From: Segatella copri
Lineage (GTDB): Bacteria > Bacteroidota > Bacteroidia > Bacteroidales > Bacteroidaceae
Assembly: GCF_009495355.1 (NCBI RefSeq)
Contig: NZ_VZAD01000018.1
Coordinates: 1-64,000, forward strand
Length of the DNA stretch: 64,000 bases
Direction of reading: 5' to 3'
Shown here: one piece after another, positions 1 to 7,792 of the stretch
How the letters are laid out: each line of letters opens with the position of its first letter
How positions within the stretch are numbered: the stretch's first letter is position 1
Made by a program: the position numbers and the translations under genes
The notes under the pieces: model-generated
Told to the model about the DNA's origin: nothing
Databases searched by the model: none
The model's input: only the letters and a program-made list of their open reading frames with translations

Positions 1-459
1 GCCACAGTGAAGGGAATGGTCGATGTCGGCGGCGTGGCAGGTCAGACGAATTCGAGTGCCACCCTGACCGCTTGCTATGCCACGGGCAACGTGATCATAG
101 AAATGGCCCCCAATAAGAATATCGCTGGCGGCAGTCTGGTGGGAATGAACGCAGGAAGCAGCCTCCTTGCCTGCTATGCCACGGGCAACGTAACCAGTAC
201 GGGTAGTAGCACTGGCTATATGCATATCGGCGGTTTTTTGGGAAATAACTACGCCAACGTGATGACCGCCTGCTATTGGAAGAACAATCATGAACAAGGC
301 ATCGGCTACAATAGGGAAAGCACCGGAGCCACGAAGGTGGACGGCACTGTCGTTACCTGGCAGAAAGCCGTTGATGCCATGAACACCGCCTTGCAGGACA
401 AAGGCTCAGAGTGGCGTTACGAACTTAAAGGAGCATTGCCCACCTTGAGGAAGCAGTAA
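1..459 (+). CDS. GLUG-repeat surface lipoprotein, C-terminal part (cut by window start)
   Basis: The reading frame is open from base 1, so the true start lies outside the window. The 152 visible codons carry glycine-rich GLUG-like repeats with the recurring phrase ACYATGNV and end in a module finishing GALPTLRKQ. The same module ends the next gene, and the two share long identical stretches (for example KAVDAMNTALQ), so this is the C-terminus of a tandem paralogue. By homology with its neighbour it should be an exported lipoprotein of the fimbrillin-like/GLUG class, placed at the cell surface. That placement is inferred, because the lipobox is not in view. Confidence 0.8.
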   Translation, partial: ATVKGMVDVGGVAGQTNSSATLTACYATGNVIIEMAPNKNIAGGSLVGMNAGSSLLACYATGNVTSTGSSTGYMHIGGFLGNNYANVMTACYWKNNHEQGIGYNRESTGATKVDGTVVTWQKAVDAMNTALQDKGSEWRYELKGALPTLRKQ

Positions 460-522
460 ACCGTCGGGGGGAAAAGTTACGCCCGCAACGGAAAGAACCA
501 GAGTAATAAAATAACAGATATT

Positions 523-2202
523 ATGAGGATAAGATTTTTTGCACTTGCAGCGCTCGCCCTCTTATTGGGCGCCTGCACACAGGACGAAGCGGGCTTCCTA
601 CCAGAAGGGGCGGAAGGCACACCCATCGTCTTCACCGCCACGGGACTGAATCCCGCCGCGACAGCCACCATCGGCACCCGTGCCCCCGCGGATGGCAATT
701 GGAAGGGTGTGCAGAGCGTGGCAGTCCTGATGGACGGCACGGTGAAGGCATACGACGTGACGCCCTCCACCGTCGACAACACCAGCGCCACGCTGACCTC
801 CACCGACCCGCACTACTGGACCAACCACAAAGACATCACCGTCACGGCGTGGTGGCCCTACACCGCTGGTGAGACATCCCCGCCTGCGGTGAAGGTAAAA
901 GCCAACCAAAGTGCCCGGAAAGACTTTGAGGGCAGCGACCTCATCGTAGCCGACGGGCAGACGGTGACCTACGGCAGCCCCACGCTCCGCTTCACCCACC
1001 GCACGGCGCGGGTGACCATCGTTCTGACGGACTATACCGAGGAGTCGATGGGCGTGCAGCTGACGGGTCTCTCCACCGAAGGCGGCAACCCGGATATAAT
1101 CACCCCGTATGACAAGGGCAGCAACACCTACACCGCCATCGTAGCCCCGCAAAGTGTGGCAGCTGGCACGACCTTCATTACGTGCACCTTCACTAACGGC
1201 AAGACCTTCGTTTATAAGATGAAGAATGCTACCGACTGGCAGGCGGGCGGTGAATATACCTACACTGTCTCCCTCGCTGCGGCAAAAGACCCGGGATATA
1301 CCATAGAGGGCAACGGCAGCTACACCGTTACCTCCGCCGACGGCCTGATGAATGTAGCCGAATTAGTGAACGGAGGTAAGACCGACATTAACATTACCCT
1401 CGACAAAAACATTGATCTGACGGGCAAAGGCTGGACGCCGATAGGCACAAGCTTCGATAACTCATACAAAGGCACTTTCGACGGCGGCGGCCATACCATC
1501 ACGGGGTTGACCGTTACGACAAATGACCAATTTGTGGGTCTGTTCGGCTATCTCAATAGAGCTGGTATGGTGAAGAACGTGGTGATGGAAGGCATACAGA
1601 TAACAAGCAATCACATGTTTGGCTGTACTGGCGGCGTGGTAGGATATAGCTGGGGCACCATTGAAAACTGCTCGGTGTCGGGTAGCGTCAGCGGCACAGA
1701 TTGTGTCGGCGGTGTGGTGGGTTCACAAAAGGCCGGTTCCATCATCGGATGCAGCTCCTCTGCCACTGTGAAGGGAAAGCACTATGTCGGCGGAGTGGCA
1801 GGAGAAAAATGGGGCACCATGACAGCTTGCTATGCCACAGGCAACGTGACCTTAGAAATAGCTTCCCAAAAGAATAACTTTGGCGGCGGTGTAGTGGGAT
1901 TAAACGGAGGAAGCCGCGTCCTTGCCTGCTATGCCACGGGCAACGTAACCAGTACGGGTAGCAGCACCGGCAATGTGCATATCGGCGGCTTGTTTGGAGA
2001 TAGCTACACCACCGTGACCGCCTGCTATTGGAAGAACAATCAGGAACGAGGCTATAAGACCGCCCCCGAATCCACGAAGGTGGACGGCACTTACGTTACC
2101 TGGCAGAAAGCCGTCGATGCCATGAACACCGCCTTGCAGAACGCAGGCTCAGAGTGGCGTTACGAACTTAATGGAGCATTGCCTACCTTGAGGAAGCAGT
2201 AA
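523..2202 (+). CDS. Fimbrillin-like lipoprotein with GLUG repeats
   Basis: 559 aa. A lipoprotein signal (ALALLLGAC, Cys about 18) is followed by a fimbrillin-like region at about 30-250, with threonine/alanine-rich beta segments similar to Bacteroidales Mfa/fimbrillin-like lipoproteins. Residues about 290-500 hold GLUG-type glycine repeats (GGVVGYS, GGVVGSQ, GGVAGEK). The role is probably surface adhesion or fimbria-associated; the ligand is unknown. Start choice: ATG at 523 directly precedes a typical signal peptide. The C-terminal half and even the 3' flank (an AACCGTCGGG-type hairpin and the CGCAACGGAAAGAACC stretch) repeat what is seen around the gene ending at 459, indicating tandem duplication. 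The gene is richer in G+C than the downstream cassette. Confidence 0.85.
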   Translation: MRIRFFALAALALLLGACTQDEAGFLPEGAEGTPIVFTATGLNPAATATIGTRAPADGNWKGVQSVAVLMDGTVKAYDVTPSTVDNTSATLTSTDPHYWTNHKDITVTAWWPYTAGETSPPAVKVKANQSARKDFEGSDLIVADGQTVTYGSPTLRFTHRTARVTIVLTDYTEESMGVQLTGLSTEGGNPDIITPYDKGSNTYTAIVAPQSVAAGTTFITCTFTNGKTFVYKMKNATDWQAGGEYTYTVSLAAAKDPGYTIEGNGSYTVTSADGLMNVAELVNGGKTDINITLDKNIDLTGKGWTPIGTSFDNSYKGTFDGGGHTITGLTVTTNDQFVGLFGYLNRAGMVKNVVMEGIQITSNHMFGCTGGVVGYSWGTIENCSVSGSVSGTDCVGGVVGSQKAGSIIGCSSSATVKGKHYVGGVAGEKWGTMTACYATGNVTLEIASQKNNFGGGVVGLNGGSRVLACYATGNVTSTGSSTGNVHIGGLFGDSYTTVTACYWKNNQERGYKTAPESTKVDGTYVTWQKAVDAMNTALQNAGSEWRYELNGALPTLRKQ

Positions 2203-2207
2203 ACCGT

Positions 2208-2229
2208 CGGGCGGAAAAAGTTCCGCCCG
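2208..2229 (+). terminator. Hairpin after the GLUG gene
   Basis: GGGCGGAA and TTCCGCCC, extended by one C-G pair, form a strong hairpin with an AAAG loop just after the stop codon. There is no T tract, so it may act as a weak terminator or as mRNA-end protection. A degenerate version follows the first GLUG gene at about 463-485. Confidence 0.45.
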
Positions 2230-2276
2230 CAACGGAAAGAACCGAAGTATAACCCCAATAAAGAAAGGAGGACGTG

Positions 2277-2420
2277 ATGGAACACACGGAGAATCCACCA
2301 TATTGGTTTTGGCATCAAGGCATTGTCAATAATAATATAGTCTCCAGTGTAAATATGGAAGCTGTAAGCCGGACATTGTCAAGATTGGTGCTCATTAAAG
2401 ACAACAAATCAAGTATTTAA
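2277..2420 (+). CDS. Small ORF (47 aa) heading the DUF2589/CdtB-like cassette
   Basis: A 47-codon frame from ATG 2277 to TAA 2420 (begins MEHTENPPYWFWHQG). It is preceded by AAAGGAGG seven bases before the ATG, a near-perfect Shine-Dalgarno. That is striking because Bacteroidetes rarely use strong Shine-Dalgarno sites. It ends nine bases before the first DUF2589-like gene, so the two are probably cotranscribed. No membrane segment or signal peptide is seen, and I recognise no family. It could be a genuine small component of the cassette or a leader peptide. The ribosome site is the main support. Confidence 0.55.
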   Translation: MEHTENPPYWFWHQGIVNNNIVSSVNMEAVSRTLSRLVLIKDNKSSI

Positions 2421-2429
2421 ATTAAAAAC

Positions 2430-2927
2430 ATGGGACTTTTTCACAGAGGCAAGAAAAATAATGACGATGAGCCGGACAGTGTTCAAACCAATTCATTCTC
2501 TGATATTATGAATGGTTTGCAGTACGCCGTAAACTGTGCACAAGATACATTACAGAATCATCAGATACAAAATCTGACCAGACTTTTTGAAGGAACAAAT
2601 GCAAATAACGCAAATACGTTCCGATCAAAAAAAATCATGGTTGGAGACAAGACTATTGATATTCCACTTATAGCCTTGATATCCCATCATTATCTTGCAA
2701 TGGATAATGTGCAGATAAAGTTCAAGGCGAAGGTCGGAAGCGTGGAATCACAGATTCCGGAAAACAACTTGCTGTTATCCAGTCCGCACAGAGCCAATCT
2801 CCAGATGCAGATGAGCAACATAAAACCAGATACAGATGATATCATGGAGGTTTGCGTCAATTTTAAAGTTCAGGAGACTCCGGAGAGTATTTCCCGAATC
2901 ATTGACGATTTTGTAAAAAACATATAA
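2430..2927 (+). CDS. DUF2589-like protein 1
   Basis: 165 aa, no signal peptide. The middle reads IDIPLIALISHHYLAMDNVQ followed by IKFKAKV. It aligns with the segment PFIGLVPIPSLLIDRVDVDF in the next gene, so the two are paralogous members of the DUF2589 (PF11655) type, assigned from memory of that family. No catalytic motif is visible. The N-terminus is charged (KKNNDDEPD) and is followed by an amphipathic region, FSDIMNGLQYAVNCAQ. It lies 9 bp after the 47-aa ORF and 21 bp before DUF2589 gene 2. The function of DUF2589 proteins is unknown; pairing with a second copy and a nuclease suggests a partner or scaffold role, which is inference. Confidence 0.7.
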   Translation: MGLFHRGKKNNDDEPDSVQTNSFSDIMNGLQYAVNCAQDTLQNHQIQNLTRLFEGTNANNANTFRSKKIMVGDKTIDIPLIALISHHYLAMDNVQIKFKAKVGSVESQIPENNLLLSSPHRANLQMQMSNIKPDTDDIMEVCVNFKVQETPESISRIIDDFVKNI

Positions 2928-2948
2928 CAATTTCAAAATTCAAATGTT

Positions 2949-3632
2949 ATGGCAGAAGAAATAAAGAACCAAGGGCAACAAGAATATGCAGAAAATATAA
3001 GCGGGCAAGCGAAAGAGATTATTTCCGCTGCATTGGAAGAGACTAAAAATAACGGTACATCCCCTGTACTTGGAGATCCGAATGTGACTGACAATTTTAA
3101 GGGGCTTCCCATGCGGGAACTGATTGCAGCACCGCTTATTGCAGCAGCCGAAGCTCAACAGGAATTGGCAGCGACAGCATGGAATTTCTACCAGAAAATT
3201 GCTTTTGATGAAGACGGTAAAACAGCTCGTGTATTGGAATTCGATATTAAAAGACCGATACAGCAGGATGGAAAAATGACAACAATGTCACAAAGTGTCA
3301 AGGCTCCGTTTATAGGATTGGTGCCTATTCCTTCCCTGCTCATAGATCGCGTGGATGTCGATTTCCAGATGGAGGTTACCGATACATCAAACGTAAAAAG
3401 CACTACCAACGCAGAAGTAGAGACAAAAGCTTCTGCAAAACATTGGTTTATAAATGCGGAAATCAGCGGCAAAGTCACAACCGCCCGCGAGAACACCCGC
3501 ATGACCAACCAAACGGCAAAATACCAGATACATGTTTCTGCCAGCCAGCAGCCGCAGACCGAAGGTCTGTCTAAACTGATGGATATAATGGCATCATGTA
3601 TCGAGCCTATAAATACAGAAAGCAGTAAATAG
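2949..3632 (+). CDS. DUF2589 domain protein 2
   Basis: 227 aa, cytoplasmic by sequence. It carries the hallmark order of DUF2589 proteins: GLPMRELIAAPLIAAAEAQ (about 52-70), an acidic/alkaline beta region, then APFIGLVPIPSLLIDRVDV (about 117-135) and a region rich in NAEVETKASAKHW before a basic tail. The first block looks like an amphipathic helix and the second like a hydrophobic beta core. It is cotranscribed with DUF2589 gene 1. A perfect 8-bp hairpin separates it from the CdtB-like gene. I know of no established function for the family. Confidence 0.8.
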   Translation: MAEEIKNQGQQEYAENISGQAKEIISAALEETKNNGTSPVLGDPNVTDNFKGLPMRELIAAPLIAAAEAQQELAATAWNFYQKIAFDEDGKTARVLEFDIKRPIQQDGKMTTMSQSVKAPFIGLVPIPSLLIDRVDVDFQMEVTDTSNVKSTTNAEVETKASAKHWFINAEISGKVTTARENTRMTNQTAKYQIHVSASQQPQTEGLSKLMDIMASCIEPINTESSK

Positions 3633-3646
3633 AGTATAAACATATA

Positions 3647-3671
3647 GAACGGGATGGATAAAGTCCCGTTC
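3647..3671 (+). terminator. Hairpin between DUF2589 gene 2 and the CdtB-like gene
   Basis: GAACGGGA and TCCCGTTC are perfectly complementary across a 9-base loop. The downstream bases are only moderately T-rich (CAAATTTG). It may attenuate read-through so the nuclease is made in lower amount than the DUF2589 proteins. The hairpin is seen; the role is inference. Confidence 0.4.
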
Positions 3672-3705
3672 AAATTTGATAACAATTATTATGAAAACAT
3701 AATAA

Positions 3706-4359
3706 ATGCATCAAACATCTAAAAATAGCCATATGAAAATTTGTACATGGAATTCCCAAGGAAATCCTCTTAATGATGCTATTAAATTAAATATATTGAA
3801 TCATCTATTAACAATAGAACAATGTAATGTTGTTATGATACAAGAATGTGGTCAATTCATACTGCCTGCACAACATAGTGGTAGATACCACTATGTTGTG
3901 GTAGGACATGCAGGCGCTTATAATCAGAGATGTAATACTTGTATCATTGCGGATTTGAATTTTGTAGCATCAATACATTATCTGATATCAGGAACAGGCC
4001 GATCCGCAATTTGTTTAAATTATAATGGATGTAACATTTATACCCTTCATTGCGAATCTGGGTCTGGTGCTGTAGGAGATATAAGAGATTTAGTACGCCA
4101 TGCAGTATCTCCTTTCATCATTGGCGGAGATATGAATTCAACGCCAAGCGAATTATCAGATAATTTAAGAATAATGACCACAGGTACCAGAAGTAGGCCG
4201 GGAAATAGTGCTTATTTTGCCTGTTGTGGTATGCCAACACATATTTCAGGTCGAGAATTAGATTATTTCCTTATCGATAGCAGATTACAGCTAAAAACAT
4301 CTGTACGAAGATATCATATGAAGGGTGGGGATCACTATCCTGTGATATTGGAGATTTAG
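3706..4359 (+). CDS. CdtB-like endonuclease/exonuclease/phosphatase-fold nuclease
   Basis: 217 aa. Motifs follow the order of the cytolethal distending toxin B nuclease: TWNSQG (N16), IQECG (E47), LHCESGSGAVGDIRDL (H115), GGDMNSTP (D142, N144), PTHISGRELDYFLI (D186) and GGDHYPV (D209, H210). The PTHxSGxxLDY and SDHFPV-like signatures are closer to CdtB than to ExoIII or DNase I families. A metal-dependent DNase (or phosphatase) activity is expected from the conserved residues. There is no signal peptide, unlike classical CdtB, and no CdtA/CdtC lectin genes are nearby. An internal ATG at 3733 is an alternative start. It is the last gene of the DUF2589 cassette. The target could be self, phage or neighbour DNA; that is unknown. 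Confidence 0.8.
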   Translation: MHQTSKNSHMKICTWNSQGNPLNDAIKLNILNHLLTIEQCNVVMIQECGQFILPAQHSGRYHYVVVGHAGAYNQRCNTCIIADLNFVASIHYLISGTGRSAICLNYNGCNIYTLHCESGSGAVGDIRDLVRHAVSPFIIGGDMNSTPSELSDNLRIMTTGTRSRPGNSAYFACCGMPTHISGRELDYFLIDSRLQLKTSVRRYHMKGGDHYPVILEI

Positions 4360-4392
4360 TTAACCAATTATATTTTTCATAAACAAACAGTG

Positions 4393-4590
4393 TCACTGCG
4401 ATATAAAATATTTTCCACCTGTACGGTTGAAGTTGATAAGGATTCTGTCAACAACCCCGATTGTCACTCCCCACATGTGCATTGCCTCATAGCAATACCA
4501 ATACACATTCATAATTGCGAGTATGATACTCACGGCACGGAGAAAATCCATAATTTTTCCCAATGCTTTCAAATCATCTTCTTGTGCCAT
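4393..4590 (-). pseudogene. mobC: mobC/TraG-type coupling protein, N-terminal remnant
   Basis: Only 65 codons remain, starting MAQEDDLKALGKIMDFLRAV and containing YWYCYEA, the YWFCY-type N-terminal membrane segment of Bacteroidetes conjugation coupling ATPases (normally more than 600 aa). Homology-like sequence ends near FNRTGG, after which an unrelated stretch gives a stop. The ATPase domain is lost. The break lies about 60 bp from the end of the CdtB-like gene, so it marks the junction between the conjugative-element remnant and the neighbouring cassette. It cannot be functional as a coupling protein. Confidence 0.75.
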
Positions 4591-4627
4591 TGTTTTTCAG
4601 TTTTGAAGTTATACCTTGATAATACGA

Positions 4628-5881
4628 TTAAAGGTTTCGCCCTTTTCGCTTCTTTTTCTTTCTGCGTAGTTCTATATCAAATGCAACCTCCTGTGCCTCA
4701 TTTGAATGACCTCCTCCAGCCATGAACCCAAGACCGCTGCCATACTCATCGAACAAGCCAGAACCATGATATTCCTGTTCCGGCATTGTGCCATCTTCCT
4801 TCGGGATGGTAAGCGGTATTGGCTGCTCATTCTCGTAAGGTAAGGTGAAGTGCTCCTGTATGGCATTGGCAGAAAGATTCGCTCCAAGCCTTGAACCATT
4901 GAAAACGCTTTGAGTGCGGTGGTCAATGAATGTTGCTCCGTAGATACGGCCGTCAGCTGTATGGCGGAAAACAACATCAATGCCCTTTGCTTTCAGCAAC
5001 TCAACGAACTTATCCTTATGGTACGTCTGCTTCAAGACAGCTTCCACGCTATGACGGGTCATCTCGGATAGTTTCTTTTCCTCCTTAAACTTCTTGGTAG
5101 AATAAGCGAACCGTTTTTCTATTGCCTCCACACCGACAGATTTGTCAATCTTGGAAGCCTTGAAAGGATTTCCAACCTTATTGCCATGTCCGTCCGTGGC
5201 AGAATAGACAAAACCATGATACTCACGACCGCCAACTTCGCCTCTGACCTCCTCCAAGGATATATTATATAAGGAAAGAAGTGCACGGTATTCGCCTAAG
5301 GACTTGAACCTGTAGGTAGTACAGAGTGATTTCACGGTGTTGGCAACCTGCTTCTTCACATTGCCTTGGCTTACATCCACCTTACGAAGTGGATTGTCTG
5401 CCTGGCGTTGCTTGCGGTCCGCCTTGTGGAGATTGTACTTCTCCTCCAAGTCACGGGTGATAGCCTTGCTCCTGTGGTAATTATATCAACTGTCCAAGCA
5501 TTTGCCGTTCTCATCCACCCGGATGGTCACGATGTGCATGTGATGACGGTCGATGTCCTCATGCTTGTAAACCATGTATGGCTGGTTGCCATATCCCATG
5601 CGCTCCAAGTATTCCCGTGCGATATTCTCCATCTCCATATCCGTCAGCACATCATCAGGATGCGGATTCAGGGAGATATGCACGACAGGCTTTTCTGTTC
5701 TTATATGCGGAGAAATGTATCGCTGGAAATCACGCAAGGCGTTGGTGATGCTTGTTTTTCCCGAACAATCATCGAAGATCTTGTTTGTAGCCAACAACTT
5801 TCCCTCTTCCTTGTTAATCTTCTCACCATTGTATGCCAGTGCACCATACAATGAACTTCCGAAACTTATCTTTGCGACCAT
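4628..5881 (-). pseudogene. mobB: MobB-family relaxase interrupted by one in-frame TGA
   Basis: The frame runs from ATG at 5881 to the stop at 4628 (417 sense codons) except for a single TGA at 5486-5488, after codon 131 (ends GKCLDS). Codons on both sides are clearly relaxase: the N-part has the metal-binding motif with H107 and the pair H114-x-H116 (DRHHMHIVTIRVDE), and the C-part continues YNYHRSKAITRDLEEKY. The frame is preserved, so a point mutation (for example CGA to TGA) explains it. Relaxases nick oriT and pilot DNA in conjugation; here translation would stop right after the catalytic histidines. A possible restart is ATG 5449. Sequencing error or stop read-through remain alternatives. 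The gene overlaps mobA by 16 bp. Confidence 0.85.
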
Positions 5882-6285
5882 CTTTCCTCAAACTTACGGT
5901 TTAGTTCAACTATCTCACGGGTAAGAGAGACCAGTTCCCTGGTGCAGTTCTCCAGCTTATAGAGCAAAGCCATCGCCTTTTTCTCTGAGAAATGACAACG
6001 GAGTTCCTTGACAACCTGGTTGTAGTTGTTGCCAATCATTCGGTACTGCGAGTGAAAAGAAGAAAGCTTGGTGTAGTATTCCACCAAAGTCTTGTCTTTA
6101 CGCAACACCTTGAACGGCTCGCCGAAGATGCGTGCCTTGGCAAAAACAGCCTTCGCCTTCACGTCAGTCTGCTCATACATGACGAGGAATTTCATCCACT
6201 CGTCATCATCGAACCGAAGCATCACATGGTGCGACTTCGGATTCTGTTTGGGGATTCGTCCCCCTCGTTTTCTTTCTGTGTTCAT
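5866..6285 (-). CDS. mobA: MobA-type mobilisation (relaxosome accessory) protein
   Basis: 139 aa, basic N-terminus (RKRGGRIPKQNPKSH), then a ribbon-helix-helix-like stretch (HHVMLRFDDDEWMKF) and a coiled-coil-like helical tail (about 95-135). This is the layout of Bacteroidetes plasmid/ICE mobilisation proteins that bind oriT with the relaxase. It overlaps the relaxase start by 16 bp, showing a mobA-mobB-mobC operon transcribed away from traA, as in CTnDOT-like elements. It appears intact although its partners are broken. Confidence 0.8.
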   Translation of the reverse strand: MNTERKRGGRIPKQNPKSHHVMLRFDDDEWMKFLVMYEQTDVKAKAVFAKARIFGEPFKVLRKDKTLVEYYTKLSSFHSQYRMIGNNYNQVVKELRCHFSEKKAMALLYKLENCTRELVSLTREIVELNRKFEERWSQR

Positions 6286-7029
6286 ATAAAATGGATTAAG
6301 TGGTGCATATAGCTATGATGGAACCATACAACATATCGGCAGATTGGAACATGGGGAGCCCGACTTCGGAGAGGCTACCAACCTGGCAGGGCAAGGTCGG
6401 GAGGGAGTAACCCGAACGGTTTTGAGTAACTCAAAACATACCTTGCTATGTCTTTGAGGACATAAAAATCCGCTTAGGGTGGATTGAAGTTAGCCTTCGT
6501 AAGAAGCTGTCCCATCCCGAATGGAAGCTGTTCGGGAAATCTTGTCCTTTGCGGAGCATCAAGCCTTGTTCTTGTCGGAACGATATGGATGCGCTATCCA
6601 TTGCTTTGCCTTCCGGGTGCAAAATTACGGCTAAAAATACGCCCTGTACGATGCTACCCCAGACAACCACTGCAACTATCGGCAACATGCTGCCACAGGA
6701 TTTGAAAACCATTGTTTTTTGGAAATTTCGTTGTTATTTTGCAGCCGAAACATTGAACCAATGATTTGAAAATATGATGAAACAAGCATTTGCAGCAACG
6801 AATAAGCCTGTCACTATTGCAGCGTCTCTTTGCATCCATGATGCTCCACTGACGTACAGACTTACTGATTCACTGTCGTACTGTCGTATGGAAATGATGA
6901 AGCATTGCAACAGTTCAAGGTCTCCATAATGGAGCAATGACCGATAGACATGGACATCAAAGTGTTCATATCTTTGAATTGGCAGGAAATCATAGAAACG
7001 AGTAATCAACAATTTAAAAAGTTAACGAT
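6286..7029. other. Intergenic region between mobA and traA, probable oriT
   Basis: No convincing gene. This divergent gap between mobA and traA is where CTnDOT-family oriT lies. Visible structure: a perfect 9-bp inverted repeat GTTTTGAGT/ACTCAAAAC with a one-base spacer (6419-6437), CCCGAA/TTCGGG (6516-6536), CCGAC/GTCGG flanking 6360-6400, and a GC-rich block at 6350-6415. A nic site cannot be placed by eye. The stretch 6774-6930 contains a 51-codon frame in front of traA that I did not call. Confidence 0.5.
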
Positions 7030-7788
7030 ATGAGTAAGACAAGATTTGTTGCGTTCGCAACACAGAAAGGCGGAATAGGAAAGTCCACCATCACGGCTCT
7101 TGTAGCCAACTACTTTCACAATGTCAAGGGTTACAATGTGGCGGTCATAGACTGTGACGAGCCACAATACAACCTTGCAGACCTGCGAGACGAGGAACTG
7201 GAACTCATCAAAAGCAGCGACTATTTCAAGGCGCAAGCCTGTGAGCATTTCAAAAAGCTGGGCAAGAAGTCCTTCAGCGTAACGAGAAGCAATGCTGTCA
7301 ATGCGCTTGACGACGCAGAGACAGTGTTGAATGAAACAGAGGTTAAACTTGACTTCATCTTCTTTGACATGCCTGGGACTATCAAAAGTGAGGGCGTCAT
7401 GAAGACCTTGTCTCAGATGGATTACATCTTTGTACCCGTCAGCGCAGACCGCTTTGTTGTAGAAAGCGCAATGAGCTTCATGCAGTTGTTCCACGACAAC
7501 TTTTTGACACAGGGTTGGTCGGTCACCAAGAAACTTGCTTTCTTTTGGACAATGGTTGACAAACGAGAACGAACGAGTTTGTATGATGTATATGAAGGTA
7601 TGTTCAAGTCTCTCGACTATTCGGTTCTCAACACACGACTGCCAGACAGCAAACGTTTCAGAAGAGAGCTGTCGGAGAACAGAAAGGCAGTGTTCCGTTC
7701 CACCATCTTTCCATCAGACCCAAACCTGTTGCGAGGGAGTGGCATCAAGGAGTTGTCCGACGAGATTTGTGAAATCATAAAGACATGA
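7030..7788 (+). CDS. traA: TraA, ParA-like ATPase of a CTnDOT-type element
   Basis: 252 aa. A deviant Walker A, QKGGIGKST (about 13-21), VIDCDEPQ (Walker A'-type switch) and FIFFDMPG (Walker B) place it in the ParA/MinD ATPase family. Its position as the first gene of the tra block, divergent from mobA, matches TraA of Bacteroides conjugative transposons. In such elements it is thought to help recruit or position the relaxosome. It is intact and followed 4 bp later by a DUF3408 gene. Without the secretion core genes its original role is probably lost; it might still act in stability, which is inference. Confidence 0.85.
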   Translation: MSKTRFVAFATQKGGIGKSTITALVANYFHNVKGYNVAVIDCDEPQYNLADLRDEELELIKSSDYFKAQACEHFKKLGKKSFSVTRSNAVNALDDAETVLNETEVKLDFIFFDMPGTIKSEGVMKTLSQMDYIFVPVSADRFVVESAMSFMQLFHDNFLTQGWSVTKKLAFFWTMVDKRERTSLYDVYEGMFKSLDYSVLNTRLPDSKRFRRELSENRKAVFRSTIFPSDPNLLRGSGIKELSDEICEIIKT

Positions 7789-7792
7789 GCCT

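Noticed and set aside
598-1152. 184-codon frame on the minus strand inside the GLUG lipoprotein gene
   Set aside because: Shadow of a G+C-rich gene; the product is Arg/Gly/Val-rich without motifs, while the plus-strand product has a clear lipobox and repeats.
4628-5449. Independent 273-aa gene
   Set aside because: It is the in-frame continuation of the relaxase after one TGA, not a separate gene.
6774-6930. 51-codon forward frame (MMKQAFAATNKPVT...) before traA
   Set aside because: Protein-like but unsupported: no ribosome site, no family, and it lies in the likely oriT/leader region. It might be a decayed gene.
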